NCBI GenBank assembly: GCA_965657945.1
Contig: CBFHPW010000008.1
Coordinates: 1 to 64,000, forward strand
Length of the DNA: 64,000 nt
Direction of reading: 5' to 3'
Source of the DNA: CAJJDF01 sp965657945
GTDB lineage: Bacteria; Bacteroidota; Bacteroidia; Flavobacteriales_D; CAJJDF01
Numbering within the stretch: the first letter of the stretch is position 1; each line of letters starts with the position of its first letter. Below are positions 41,166 through 50,049 of this stretch, piece after piece. Both the position numbers and the translations under genes were made by a program. The notes under the pieces were generated by a model. The model was not told where the DNA came from. It was given only the letters and a program-made list of their open reading frames with translations, and did not search any database.

Positions 41166-42200
41166 TCAAGGACAGAAATAGGGATCTGAACTCCAGGCTG
41201 GATTATCAGAACAAAATTTCAAATCTGCTGTGTACGAGCCATTGAATAAATGTTCTACTGTTTTTTCACTCAAGTTTCTTCCAGTAATTTCTGACGTATA
41301 CCTGCTGGCCCAAACGCCTCTTCCGCCTTCTATGTTCGTGTAATCTGGTTTGTCAAAAGCAATACCACTATTTGGTTTGTTTACATCGATATAGGTTTTC
41401 AGAATGAAATTAGCTGATGTAATTCTAAAATCAACTGGACCAATTACCCTTTTTATTACTCCTACTGTGTCTTTTAGTTCAGGTGTGTTGGATAACAAAC
41501 CAAAGAAAGACTCTGAATTGCTAATTGCTTCTAACTCGCCACTTGTTGTCGGTTTCTTTTCTCCCAAATTCCAATCTACGAATTTTTCGAAAATGTTCCC
41601 GTTCCTATGTTCCGTGTAATGAAATCTCATTACAACTCCATAAGATTCTGCGTCTGGCGATTGTCTCCATGCTGGTTTAACATCATTATACACTCCCGAA
41701 TTGAAGAGGGAAATACCACCTGGAGCTAAAGTCCTAATTCTAAAGTTATTGGTGAATTCAAAGGATTCAATCATATTGGTAGTGGCAGAAAATTTTCTCC
41801 CATCTCCATCTCCAATAATTCTGTATTCTTTGGATTCATCCAAATTGGAATCCACAAAATAGTAGACTCTTTGCTGGCCAGTAAAAAATATTCCTGATCC
41901 TTGAGCTACATCAACAACTTTGTCTTGCAAAGTATATACTTTTCCAACAGATCCATCCTCATTTATTTCCTCTACTCTCACGGTTACGTTGTCGAAGTAA
42001 TTGGAATCATTTACGCTTGGGTATTTAAGGTTGTTGGTTCCTAAAAAACTTTTGTTAATCTTAATCCATTGTGTATCAACCCCTTGGTCCAACACTCCGT
42101 AAACGATTGGAATTCTATCGTAGGGTGCATTGATTTCGAAGTCAGTTTTACAACTAAACAAGCCAACTAAAAGGGCAAAAATAATAAGGATGTTTTTCAT
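41166..42200 (-). CDS. DUF4249-family lipoprotein
   Basis: 344 residues from ATG 42200. MKNILIIFALLVGLFSCKTD is a lipoprotein signal with the lipobox LFSC. The mature part starts with INAPYDRIPIVYGVLDQGVD and continues as beta-sandwich, ending SDNPAWSSDPYFCP, typical for DUF4249. These proteins are usually encoded beside a TonB-dependent receptor and are thought to sit on the outer membrane near it. Here no receptor is adjacent; the closest one, in the metal operon, is 5 kb away and on its own promoter. Confidence 0.85.
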   Translation of the reverse strand: MKNILIIFALLVGLFSCKTDFEINAPYDRIPIVYGVLDQGVDTQWIKINKSFLGTNNLKYPSVNDSNYFDNVTVRVEEINEDGSVGKVYTLQDKVVDVAQGSGIFFTGQQRVYYFVDSNLDESKEYRIIGDGDGRKFSATTNMIESFEFTNNFRIRTLAPGGISLFNSGVYNDVKPAWRQSPDAESYGVVMRFHYTEHRNGNIFEKFVDWNLGEKKPTTSGELEAISNSESFFGLLSNTPELKDTVGVIKRVIGPVDFRITSANFILKTYIDVNKPNSGIAFDKPDYTNIEGGRGVWASRYTSEITGRNLSEKTVEHLFNGSYTADLKFCSDNPAWSSDPYFCP

Positions 42201-42296
42201 TGGGGTAACAAAGTTTGTATACGAGGGTCTAATGTACAATATTTATGGCAAACTGGGTCGAGTTATACTCTTAAAAACGGGTGAAATTATACAGGT

Positions 42297-43283
42297 TTAA
42301 TATCCTGGCTTCATTGATTCTTGTACCACTGTGTGAAGCACCTCACTAAGGCTTGCGTGTTTATATTCTTTCACCATTTGTGGAACTAAACTTGCACCCG
42401 ACATTCCTGGTGCTGTATTTACTTCAATCACAAAGGGTTGGTCGTTAACTAAAATAAAATCTACTCTAATGATTCCTTTCAACCCCAGCAATCTGTATAT
42501 TTTTTTTGTAATGTCCTGAACTCTATCTCTTTGCTCGTCCGAAATTCTTGCCGGACAAATTTCTTGAGACTTTCCTTCGTATTTTGCCTCGTAATCAAAA
42601 AATTCATTTTCACTGACAATTTCTATCAAGGGTAAAGCAATGATTTCTTTGTCTGATTTGAAACAAGCGCAAGTCACTTCGTTTCCTTCCATCATCGCCT
42701 CAATCATTACTTCATTACCTTCGGCAAAAGCTCGATTGATGGCAGGTATTAGCTGTATTTCTTCTTTTACTTTGGAAATTCCAAAACTACTACCACCGTC
42801 ATTTGGTTTCACAAAACAAGGCAGTCCTAATTCTTTTACTATTTCTTTGGTATTAAACATGGCTGATCGGTCATTGATTAACACTGATTTGGAAACATGA
42901 ATGCCATTATTCGCCAACACTTGATTGCACAACCATTTGTCGAAAGTAAGAGCCGATGTTTTGCTGTTGCAGGAATTGTAAGGGATTCGTAACATGTCAA
43001 AATATCCTTGGAGCTTTCCGTCTTCTCCTGGAGTGCCGTGAATGGTCAGGTAAACGCAATCGAAAAAATGAGTTTTACCGTCCATTTCGAATGAAAAATC
43101 ATTTTTATTGATAGGAAAAAGTGCTTCATTTACTCTCACATTCCATCCTTGGCTATTGATTATCACTACAAATTTGTGGTATTTTTCTTCTGGAAGGTGC
43201 TGAAAAACAGTTTCTACACTTTTAAGCGAAACTTCCAGCTCGCTGGAGTAACCACCGGCCACAATTGCTATGTTCTTTTTCAT
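42297..43283 (-). CDS. ddl: D-alanine--D-alanine ligase
   Basis: 328 residues, ATP-grasp enzyme: KNIAIVAGGYSSELEVSLKS at the start, VYLTIHGTPGEDGKLQGYFD, SKTSALTFDKWLCNQVLANNGIHV, CFVKPNDGGSSFGISKV, then RVDFILVNDQPFVIEVNTAPGMS. It makes the D-Ala-D-Ala dipeptide for peptidoglycan in the cytoplasm. The EVNTAPGM loop has Ala-Pro where many Ddl read MPG. Together with mrdA-rodA and the GH3 protein it belongs to the wall-synthesis complement of the window. Confidence 0.95.
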   Translation of the reverse strand: MKKNIAIVAGGYSSELEVSLKSVETVFQHLPEEKYHKFVVIINSQGWNVRVNEALFPINKNDFSFEMDGKTHFFDCVYLTIHGTPGEDGKLQGYFDMLRIPYNSCNSKTSALTFDKWLCNQVLANNGIHVSKSVLINDRSAMFNTKEIVKELGLPCFVKPNDGGSSFGISKVKEEIQLIPAINRAFAEGNEVMIEAMMEGNEVTCACFKSDKEIIALPLIEIVSENEFFDYEAKYEGKSQEICPARISDEQRDRVQDITKKIYRLLGLKGIIRVDFILVNDQPFVIEVNTAPGMSGASLVPQMVKEYKHASLSEVLHTVVQESMKPGY

Positions 43284-43393
43284 TCAAATTTGGTTTAATA
43301 TTTTAAAGATAATTGAACCTTTTGAAACTATATTATTTCAGAAAGAATTAGAGTTAACTATGAAATGTTAATTAGTTGGAAGAGGTTTAAGTG

Positions 43394-43987
43394 TCAAATA
43401 ATTTTTCGGAAGGTCAAGTTAATTCTTTCGGCTATACTTCGGGTTGTTTTGGGGATTTGATGTTTCCAATGATGTTGGGTTTCTCCTTCCATAATAAGCA
43501 AACTACCGTTCGACAGTGTAATATCAACTTTCTTCAGTTCAGGTTTACTAATATGTTTCAATTGAAATGGACGAGATTGTCCAAACGTAAGAGAGGCAAT
43601 TGTAGGATTAATACCCAGTTCCTTTTCATTGTCCTGGTGCCAGCCCATTCCATCTTTGCCGTTTCTGTAATAGTTCAATAAACAACTGTTGAATTCAAAT
43701 CCAGTTGATTGTTCTACTTTTTGTTTGATTTTCAGAAGTTCTTTTGTCCAAGATTTTGGCTCTAAAACCAAGCCGGAATATTTCATTACTTTCCCTTTGT
43801 CTCCATACCAAGCATTCAGACGAGGGATTTTATGCTTTTTTCCATATACCACGACTTCATCTTGGCTCCATTCAATCGTTTTTATAAATGCAGAAAGAAA
43901 GTCTTTCGACTCTTCTAAATTAAAAAATCCCTCATAGAAAGTGATTTTTCCATCAGGGATTTTAATATCAAGAGGTTCTGTAAACAT
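43394..43987 (-). CDS. AlkB-like 2-oxoglutarate/Fe(II) dioxygenase
   Basis: 197 residues. The Fe ligands HxD...H are in GMGWHQDNEKELG and HHWKHQIPK, and the 2OG arginine region in RINLTFR; IASLTFGQSRPFQLK and GSLLIMEGETQHHW are AlkB signatures. It resembles the short ALKBH2/3-type enzymes that reverse alkylation of DNA or RNA bases. Last gene of an operon ftsE-SDR-miaA-alkB (gap 3 nt), without an obvious functional link to miaA beyond nucleic-acid base modification. Confidence 0.93.
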   Translation of the reverse strand: MFTEPLDIKIPDGKITFYEGFFNLEESKDFLSAFIKTIEWSQDEVVVYGKKHKIPRLNAWYGDKGKVMKYSGLVLEPKSWTKELLKIKQKVEQSTGFEFNSCLLNYYRNGKDGMGWHQDNEKELGINPTIASLTFGQSRPFQLKHISKPELKKVDITLSNGSLLIMEGETQHHWKHQIPKTTRSIAERINLTFRKII

Positions 43988-43990
43988 GCG

Positions 43991-44896
43991 TTATTTTAGA
44001 CTTTTCTCTATGTGTTTGGTTAATTTGTCCTTCTCGTTCATGATGTCAAACCATTTAGTTTTTTCATCTTTCTTGAACCAGGTCAATTGTCTTTTAGCAA
44101 AGTTACGTGTATTTTGTTTTATTTTTTCTATGGCAAAGTCCAATTCACCTTCGCCTTCCAAGTGGTTGAATATTTCTTTATACCCAACTGTGTTCAAGGA
44201 ATTTAATTCTTTTTGAGCAAACAATCCTGTTACTTCTTCTATGAGTCCGTCATTCACCATTTTATCTACTCTCTGGTTTATGCGATCATAGATAATCTCC
44301 CTATCAGCAGTAATCCCAACCTGAATGATGTCAAACTCTCTTTTTTTTGCAGTCTGGTTTCTTAAGTCAGAGTATTTTTTACCCGTTATCAAACAAACTT
44401 CAATAGCTCTGATAAGTCGTTGTGGATTTTGCTTATCCATGAATTTGAAATGTTCATAGTCCAATTTTTTCAGCTTTTGTTGCATGTGTCTCAATCCGTT
44501 TTCCTCCAACTCCTTATTTAGCTCCTCCCTTAGTTCCAGATTACTGGGAATTTCATCTATCCCACTCAGTACAGCATTTACATACAACCCTGAACCTCCT
44601 ACCATAATTGCAATATCTTGTTTTTCAAAGATTTCGCTTAGCTTATTCATTACATCGTTTTCAAACTGCCCGGCTGTATAAAATTCTTCAATTGAAATAC
44701 AGTCTACAAAATGATGGACAACTCCATCCATTTCTTCGTGGGAAGGTTTTGCTGTACCAATGCTCATTTCTTTAAAAAACTGGCGAGAATCTGCCGAAAT
44801 TATTTCGCATTTGTGGGCTTTAGCTAATTCAATAGATAAGGCTGTTTTACCAATAGCAGTAGGTCCTACGATGCTAATTAATGTTTTCTTTTTCAA
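43991..44896 (-). CDS. miaA: tRNA dimethylallyltransferase
   Basis: 301 residues. P-loop GPTAIGKTALSIELAKAH, ADSRQFFKEMSIGTAKPS, HHFVDCISIEEFYTAGQFE and GGSGLYVNAVLSGIDEIPSN, then QNPQRLIRAIEVCLITGK. It adds the dimethylallyl group to A37 of tRNAs reading UNN codons, the first step to ms2i6A. ATG overlaps the SDR stop by 4 nt. The length and all motifs are normal. Confidence 0.95.
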   Translation of the reverse strand: MKKKTLISIVGPTAIGKTALSIELAKAHKCEIISADSRQFFKEMSIGTAKPSHEEMDGVVHHFVDCISIEEFYTAGQFENDVMNKLSEIFEKQDIAIMVGGSGLYVNAVLSGIDEIPSNLELREELNKELEENGLRHMQQKLKKLDYEHFKFMDKQNPQRLIRAIEVCLITGKKYSDLRNQTAKKREFDIIQVGITADREIIYDRINQRVDKMVNDGLIEEVTGLFAQKELNSLNTVGYKEIFNHLEGEGELDFAIEKIKQNTRNFAKRQLTWFKKDEKTKWFDIMNEKDKLTKHIEKSLK

Positions 44897-45687
44897 GTTA
44901 CTTTTACGTTTCTAATGATGCGTGCAAATAGCCCTGGAAAAAATCTTTTTACGTAAATCGCAAAAACTTCTTTCTTTCCAATCCAAGCTTCACGCTTATT
45001 TTTCTTTATCGCCTTGATGTATTTTTTTGCCAATACTTCTGGGTTCATCCCTGCCGCAATAGCCTCATCTTTTTTGTTTTGTTTTTCGCCAGACGCAGTC
45101 AATGCATTTTCAGAGATAGCGGTATTTATTGGTCCTGGACATACAATAGTGACTCCAATGTTTTGGTCATGAAGTTCGGCTCTTAAACTATCGAAGAACC
45201 CGTGCAGTGCATGTTTTGATGCAGCGTATGCAGTCCTAACAGGTGAACCAAATTTCCCAACCACACTAGAGGTGACAGCGATTTGTCCTTTTTTATTTTT
45301 GACAAAATAGGGGAGGACGGCTTTGGTAAGACCAATCGTCCCAAAATAATTGATTTCGAATATTTTTCTATCTACTTCCAAGGGGGTTTCGTTCGCAAAA
45401 CCTCTTTGGCTTATTCCTCCATTATTGATTAGGATATCCAACCCGCCAAAAAGAGAAATTGCTTCTTTAGTTTTGGCTTCAAATGTTGAAATCTCTTGCA
45501 AGTCCAGTGGAAGTAGTTTTACTTTTTTGTGGTCAAGGCACAAGGATCTTGTTTTAATCAGAGCTTCATTATTTCTTGCAGATAAAATAAGCAAAGCACC
45601 TTGCTTAGAGCACTCAATGGCGAGAGCTCTTCCAATTCCCGAAGAGGCTCCAGTAATCCATACTATTTTATTTAGAGATGAGTTCAT
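44893..45687 (-). CDS. Short-chain dehydrogenase/reductase
   Basis: 264 residues. Classical SDR: WITGASSGIGRALAIECSKQ (TGxxxGxG), NNGGISQRG, catalytic SS in VTSSVVGKFGS and YAASKHAL (Tyr-x-x-x-Lys), CPGPINTAIS. Similar to DltE/YqjQ-like SDRs; C-terminus has a membrane-proximal hydrophobic stretch (FAIYVKRFFPGLFARI). Substrate unknown. Sits 7 nt after ftsE. Confidence 0.93.
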   Translation of the reverse strand: MNSSLNKIVWITGASSGIGRALAIECSKQGALLILSARNNEALIKTRSLCLDHKKVKLLPLDLQEISTFEAKTKEAISLFGGLDILINNGGISQRGFANETPLEVDRKIFEINYFGTIGLTKAVLPYFVKNKKGQIAVTSSVVGKFGSPVRTAYAASKHALHGFFDSLRAELHDQNIGVTIVCPGPINTAISENALTASGEKQNKKDEAIAAGMNPEVLAKKYIKAIKKNKREAWIGKKEVFAIYVKRFFPGLFARIIRNVKVT

Positions 45688-45694
45688 TTGAAAT

Positions 45695-46384
45695 TTAGCT
45701 GTATTTAATAGCCATTTCTTGAGCCGTTTTATTTACGCATTGGTAAATCCTTCCAGGATAGGTTTCAATGGTTTTGTAATGGTGTGTCGCCATAAAAATC
45801 GTAACACCTTCTTGCGAAATATTAATGAGCAAATCCATTATTTCTCTAGCGGTTTCTGGGTCGAGACTACCTGTTGGTTCATCGGCAATAATCAAATCAG
45901 GCTCGTTGAGCAAAGCTCGAGCTATGGAAACTCTTTGTTGTTCTCCTCCAGAGAGTTGATGAGGGTAGTTGTTGTTTTTTCCAACAATACCTACCATTTT
46001 CAATACTTTTTCAATCTGCTCATCCATCTTCTTTCTTCCTTTCCAATCAGTGGCTTCAAGAACAAACCTCAAGTTTTCATAAACGGTTCGGTCATACAAT
46101 AATTTGAAATCTTGGAATACATTTCCAATTCTTCTTCTAAGCATGGGAACGTCTTTTTGTCTTAATTTCATCAAGTCGAAACCAACGGCAGTTGCATGGC
46201 CATCCGATAATTTTATTTCTCCGTAAATAGCATCCAAAAGCGAACTTTTTCCACTTCCAGTTTTTCCAATTAAGTAAACAAATTCTCCTTTTCTCAATTC
46301 AATATCTATAGAATTCAATACTTCGTGTCCTTCGTAGTTGATTTTACCTTGTTCAATTGATACAACTATTTCTCCTTGTTCCAT
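45695..46384 (-). CDS. ftsE: Cell-division ABC ATPase FtsE
   Basis: 229 residues. Walker A GKTGSGKSSLLDAIYGE, Q-loop GNVFQDFKLLYDRTV, signature LSGGEQQRVSIARALL, Walker B LIIADEPTGSLD, H-loop MATHH. The LYDRTVYENLRFVL segment is diagnostic of FtsE. It energises FtsX to activate wall hydrolases at the septum. ftsX is not adjacent, so it lies elsewhere in the genome, which is common in this phylum. First in the ftsE-SDR-miaA-alkB unit. Confidence 0.92.
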   Translation of the reverse strand: MEQGEIVVSIEQGKINYEGHEVLNSIDIELRKGEFVYLIGKTGSGKSSLLDAIYGEIKLSDGHATAVGFDLMKLRQKDVPMLRRRIGNVFQDFKLLYDRTVYENLRFVLEATDWKGRKKMDEQIEKVLKMVGIVGKNNNYPHQLSGGEQQRVSIARALLNEPDLIIADEPTGSLDPETAREIMDLLINISQEGVTIFMATHHYKTIETYPGRIYQCVNKTAQEMAIKYS

Positions 46385-46388
46385 AATC

Positions 46389-46396
46389 CAAAGATA
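46389..46396 (-). promoter_or_regulatory. -7 box TATCTTTG four nt before ftsE
   Basis: TATCTTTG, GATT, then ATG 46384: again exactly 4 nt. No -33 TTTG at 18-20 bp. Confidence 0.5.
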
Positions 46397-46545
46397 AGGT
46401 TTATTGTGTGATTATTAAATGCAATGGGTTACAAATTATATATCCATATTCGGCTAGTCCTTTTTTACCTAAGACTGAGAGTTTCGCGAAAAGTATTTTG
46501 TCGTATTTCGATTACAATCCCTCTGCTAAAATAGGAAACAAAAAA

Positions 46546-46574
46546 AACACCTCAATCCTAGGGATGAGGTGTTT
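46546..46574 (-). terminator. Intrinsic terminator of rplU-rpmA
   Basis: 10-bp stem AAACACCTCA/TGAGGTGTTT with a short loop, followed on the minus strand by a T run; 22 nt after the rpmA stop. The remaining 150 bp up to ftsE holds nothing else I can identify. Confidence 0.8.
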
Positions 46575-46595
46575 CAATATGGTTTTGAGAAAAAA

Positions 46596-46856
46596 TTAGT
46601 TCTCGAAAGGAACCACAGATACGAAAGATCTGTTATTTTTCTTTTTAGTAAATGTTACGATACCATCAGTTTTAGCAAACAAAGTATGGTCTTTTCCCAT
46701 CCCTACGTTTGTAGAAGGATGATGTTTTGTACCTCTCTGACGAATGATGATGTTACCAGCTATACAAGCCTGACCACCAAAGATTTTTACACCTAATCGT
46801 TTCGATTCTGATTCACGTCCGTTATTCGAACTACCTGCACCTTTTTTATGAGCCAT
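46596..46856 (-). CDS. rpmA: 50S ribosomal protein L27
   Basis: 86 residues starting MAHKKGAGSSNNGRESESKR, VKIFGGQACIAGNIIIRQRG and HHPSTNVGMGKDHTLFAKTD. No Firmicutes-style cleavable N-terminal extension. Placed 12 nt after rplU in the conserved pair. Confidence 0.98.
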   Translation of the reverse strand: MAHKKGAGSSNNGRESESKRLGVKIFGGQACIAGNIIIRQRGTKHHPSTNVGMGKDHTLFAKTDGIVTFTKKKNNRSFVSVVPFEN

Positions 46857-46868
46857 GTCTTATAATTT

Positions 46869-47177
46869 TTATGAAATTCCTGTTACAGTCAGTTTCGTAA
46901 GATACTGTCTGTGTCCTTTCTTTAGTTTATATCCTTTTCTTCTTTTCTTTTTAAAGATGATTACTTTATCACCTTTCAGATGTTCTTCGACTTTCGCCTT
47001 TACTGAAGCACCTTCTATAACCGGGGCGCCAAGCTTTACTTTACCGTTGTCATCGATCATCAAAACTTTATCAAAAGTAACTGAGCTACCTTCTTCGTCT
47101 TGCAATCTATGAACGTAAAGAGTTTGGTCTTTCACAACTTTGAATTGTTGCCCTGCTATCTCTACAATTGCGTACAT
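46869..47177 (-). CDS. rplU: 50S ribosomal protein L21
   Basis: 102 residues: MYAIVEIAGQQFKVVKDQTL, then the lysine-rich VIIFKKKRRKGYKLKKGHRQ near the C-terminus, the 23S-binding tail. A TATTTTTG box at 47207-47214 (minus) lies 29 nt before the ATG and would leave a short leader. The remaining 150 bp up to the oxidoreductase gene shows nothing more. Confidence 0.98.
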   Translation of the reverse strand: MYAIVEIAGQQFKVVKDQTLYVHRLQDEEGSSVTFDKVLMIDDNGKVKLGAPVIEGASVKAKVEEHLKGDKVIIFKKKRRKGYKLKKGHRQYLTKLTVTGIS

Positions 47178-47206
47178 AATTAATTAATTTTTTATTATTC
47201 GAACTG

Positions 47207-47214
47207 CAAAAATA
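47207..47214 (-). promoter_or_regulatory. -7 box TATTTTTG of rplU-rpmA
   Basis: TAnnTTTG match on the minus strand, 29 nt before rplU ATG. Confidence 0.45.
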
Positions 47215-47363
47215 GAAAATCATTTTTGTTTATCCAATCATTTATAGTTTTTATTTAAAAAAACGAATTTTTTGTGATATCCTTCTCAAATTACCGTATT
47301 CAAAATAAAAAAATGGAAATTGAAATAAACCAACTTCCCTTTGCTTGTGAACTTAGTTAAGGA

Positions 47364-47993
47364 TTACAAAGTGAAATATAAATCTTCCGTTGATTTTCTA
47401 ACTTTTTTTCCAAACTGAGAGCCATCTTCTTCGTGTCTGTAACCTACTGCTAAAAGCACGCAAGCATTGAGTCCTTTTTCTTTTAGTCCCAATAATTCAG
47501 ATACTTTGTCGCTTTCAAAACCTTCCATTGGCGTTGCGTCAATTTTTAATTCTGAACAAGCGATAAGAGCTGAAGAAAGGCCGAGATAGGTTTGTTTTGC
47601 TGTCCAATTTGACATTTCCGTTCCTTTTTTTTCGCTTACTTTTTCTTGAATAAAGGTGGTGTAGCCCTCTAGATTGGCATATTCGATGTTGTTGATTTCT
47701 CCTTTCATTCGCATCATAGATTCCACATCTTCGTTGGTTACCTCCAGGTGATTCGCAAAAACAAAAAGGTGAGATGCATCAGTGATTTGGGATTGTCCCC
47801 AAGCCAGTGGTTTCAAATTCTCACGTATTTCTTTGTTTTCAATATGGATGATTTTGAAGGGCTGAAGTCCATAAGAAGTAGCTGTAAGTCTTACAGATTC
47901 TATCATGTTGTCAATGTCCTCTTTGGCTACCTTCTTCTCGGTATCGAATTTTTTTGTGGCATATCGCCAATTTAATTGGTTAATTAATTCCAT
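47364..47993 (-). CDS. NAD(P)H-dependent oxidoreductase, nitroreductase family
   Basis: 209 residues. FMN-binding RYATKKFDTEKKV at the start, RLTATSYGLQPFKIIHI, WTAKQTYLGLSSALIACSEL and the C-terminal FGKKVRKSTEDLYF match the NfsB-type flavoprotein family. Reduces nitro compounds or quinones with NAD(P)H. It is 26 nt after the pirin gene and downstream of the AraC regulator, a grouping that points to a stress- or quinone-responsive unit. Confidence 0.93.
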   Translation of the reverse strand: MELINQLNWRYATKKFDTEKKVAKEDIDNMIESVRLTATSYGLQPFKIIHIENKEIRENLKPLAWGQSQITDASHLFVFANHLEVTNEDVESMMRMKGEINNIEYANLEGYTTFIQEKVSEKKGTEMSNWTAKQTYLGLSSALIACSELKIDATPMEGFESDKVSELLGLKEKGLNACVLLAVGYRHEEDGSQFGKKVRKSTEDLYFTL

Positions 47994-48019
47994 GTTATTT
48001 TTATTATTGTTTAAATTAG

Positions 48020-48895
48020 TTAGGCACTCATTGGTATTTCCATAAGTAAAACTCTCGCATCGGTTTTGGCTAGAAGCGATAGGTCTTTTGTTTCCCAGAT
48101 TCCCATTCCATCTCTTCTCGATAGAGTGGTTCCTTCAATTTCTACTTCCCCATCCAATACAAAAACATAAACCCCGTTATCTGCTTTATTCAGGGTGTAA
48201 GTATCAGAACTTTCTTTCTTAAATTTTCCTAGGCTAAACCAAGCATCTTGGTTTATCATGACTCCTTGGTCTTTTTCAAGGGGCGAAACTACTTGGTAAA
48301 ATGTATTCTCTTTCTCAAGTTCTTTGATTGAAATTTGGTCGTAACGTGGTTCAATGTTTTTCTTTTTTGGGAACACCCAGATTTGAAGAAATTTCACTTC
48401 TTTGTCCTTGTTCTTGTTGTATTCAGAGTGAGTAATTCCAGTTCCGGCACTCATAATTTGAACATCACCTTGTTTTATGATGGCTTTGTTTCCCATGCTA
48501 TCTTTATGCTCCAAATCTCCTTCGAGCGGAATCGATATAATTTCCATATTATCGTGAGGATGTGTTCCAAAACCCATTCCTTCTTTTACTTGGTCATCAT
48601 TCAAAACCCGTAATACGCCAAAGTTCATTCTTTCCGGATTATAGTAGTTGGCAAAACTAAAAGTGTGGCGGGAATTTAGCCATCCGTGATTTGCCAATCC
48701 TCTTGTTTCTGATTTATGAATTACTGTTTTCATTGTTTTGTTTTCTTTATTAGGTAAATGATTGAATCCAACTTGATCCATTAATCGATCATAGGTGGAA
48801 GTTGATTGCGATTTTGCTGATTTCAATAGAGAAGGAGTAAGCGCTCCAGCAACACTAGTGATAAGTGCTTTTTTTAAAAATTCCTTTCTTTCCAT
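48020..48895 (-). CDS. Pirin family protein with an export-like N-terminal leader
   Basis: 291 residues. Residues about 55-290 are a bicupin pirin: HKSETRGLANHGWLNSRHTF, FGTHPHDNMEIISIPLEGDL (metal-binding His/His/Glu) and GTGITHSEYN, then a second cupin. Pirins normally begin at MKTVIHKSETRG (residue 55 here). The extra 54 residues read MERKEFLKKALITSVAGALTPSLL, then QVGFNHLPNKE, and look like an uncleaved or exported leader, though without a twin arginine. I have seen similar leaders on Bacteroidota pirins. Characterised pirins are quercetin 2,3-dioxygenases; the physiological substrate is unknown. Confidence 0.88.
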   Translation of the reverse strand: MERKEFLKKALITSVAGALTPSLLKSAKSQSTSTYDRLMDQVGFNHLPNKENKTMKTVIHKSETRGLANHGWLNSRHTFSFANYYNPERMNFGVLRVLNDDQVKEGMGFGTHPHDNMEIISIPLEGDLEHKDSMGNKAIIKQGDVQIMSAGTGITHSEYNKNKDKEVKFLQIWVFPKKKNIEPRYDQISIKELEKENTFYQVVSPLEKDQGVMINQDAWFSLGKFKKESSDTYTLNKADNGVYVFVLDGEVEIEGTTLSRRDGMGIWETKDLSLLAKTDARVLLMEIPMSA

Positions 48896-48971
48896 ATTTC
48901 TTTGTATTTATTGGACAATACAAAAGTGGGCCAAAAGGAACGAAAAAGGAATATGAGATTTCGACTGAAAC

Positions 48972-49853
48972 TTATGAAAATCCGATATGTTCATTTTTTT
49001 TGAAAAACGAAGGTGAAAAACCAGTCGTTTTTTTGAAAAAATCACTGAAATTTGAAGGCTCTGTAAACCCCAATTCGTACCCAATTTCTTTATTCGATAG
49101 AGTTGAAAAGAAAAGCAATCGCTTGGCTTCAATGATTATTCTTGATTGAATGTATTCTTTAGTTGTTTTTCCAATTTTTGATTTGATTACCCGATTTAAG
49201 TAATCGGAAGACAAATTCATTTTTTCAGCATAGAATGAGGTGGAATGTTCATTTTTGTAGTGTTTGTCTACAAATTGTTTGAATTCAATAATGATTCGGT
49301 GGTTTGATTCTTCAATTTGACTATTTGAGATCTCTAAAGAGCAACTGTTGTTGCAGGCAATAAGAAGTAATTTAAGAAAAGCACCAATAGACAATTCCTT
49401 CATTTCAGAATCACTGTTATGCAAGGAATATATTTCATTCGTAAAAGATACTATTTTTTCGAAATCTGGAGTATCAGGTTCTAACGGGGGCGTTTCCCCG
49501 TAATTTTGGAATAAGTTTAAATTATCGATAAATGAAAGTTGGATGGAGTTTTCTATCAAAAATTGAGAAGAAAAAACCATTGAAAAACCGAAGGATTTTC
49601 TTTCCTCCATCACTTGGTGAACTTGACCGGGAGAAACAAAGAAAACTTGATTATTTCCCAATTCGTAGGAGTGAAAATCAATTTTATGTACACCTTTGGC
49701 TTGTTTTATAACAAGTACTGTGTAAAAATCATGGCGATGAGGCTCGTCCACAACTCCTTTTCTTTTTTCATAAATGTCTTCCATTCTAGAAATTCCGAAA
49801 GACACATTGTTGTCAGAAGAATCTACTTTCTGGTATGTTTTTACTGAATCCAA
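48972..49853 (-). CDS. AraC-family transcriptional regulator
   Basis: 293 residues. An N-terminal AraC-type cupin sensor (PHRHDFYTVLVIKQAKGVHK, then QVFFVSPGQVHQVMEE) and two C-terminal helix-turn-helices (YAEKMNLSSDYLNRVIKSKI; SNKEIGYELGFTEPSNFSDFFKKTTGFSP). Same strand as, and 76 nt upstream of, the pirin and nitroreductase genes, so it probably controls them; the inducer is not evident. Confidence 0.92.
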   Translation of the reverse strand: MDSVKTYQKVDSSDNNVSFGISRMEDIYEKRKGVVDEPHRHDFYTVLVIKQAKGVHKIDFHSYELGNNQVFFVSPGQVHQVMEERKSFGFSMVFSSQFLIENSIQLSFIDNLNLFQNYGETPPLEPDTPDFEKIVSFTNEIYSLHNSDSEMKELSIGAFLKLLLIACNNSCSLEISNSQIEESNHRIIIEFKQFVDKHYKNEHSTSFYAEKMNLSSDYLNRVIKSKIGKTTKEYIQSRIIIEAKRLLFFSTLSNKEIGYELGFTEPSNFSDFFKKTTGFSPSFFKKNEHIGFS

Positions 49854-49943
49854 TTATCGAGCATTATGAGATAACGAAGTTACATTAAATGAGCTTTAAT
49901 ATTGAATTTGAAACAAAAAAGAAAAAAGCACTTTAATACATAC

Positions 49944-50039
49944 TTATTTCTTTTTTGCTTTTTTTTCAGCACGTTTTTCTTTCAGCGATTTTGTCGCCTC
50001 TTTTTTAACTGCTTTTTTAGCATCTTGTCCTTTTCCCAT
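49944..50039 (-). CDS. 31-residue lysine-rich small protein
   Basis: MGKGQDAKKAVKKEATKSLK, then EKRAEKKAKKK and stop. 31 codons with 14 lysines and two arginines, a strong net positive charge and alternating A/K/E helical pattern, starting MGKG. It looks like a nucleic-acid-binding or ribosome-associated mini-protein; similar MGKG-type lysine-rich short ORFs occur in this phylum, but I cannot assign a family. Next to a small membrane-protein gene (10 nt away, same strand). Confidence 0.6.
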   Translation of the reverse strand: MGKGQDAKKAVKKEATKSLKEKRAEKKAKKK

Positions 50040-50049
50040 ATTGGAGTTA

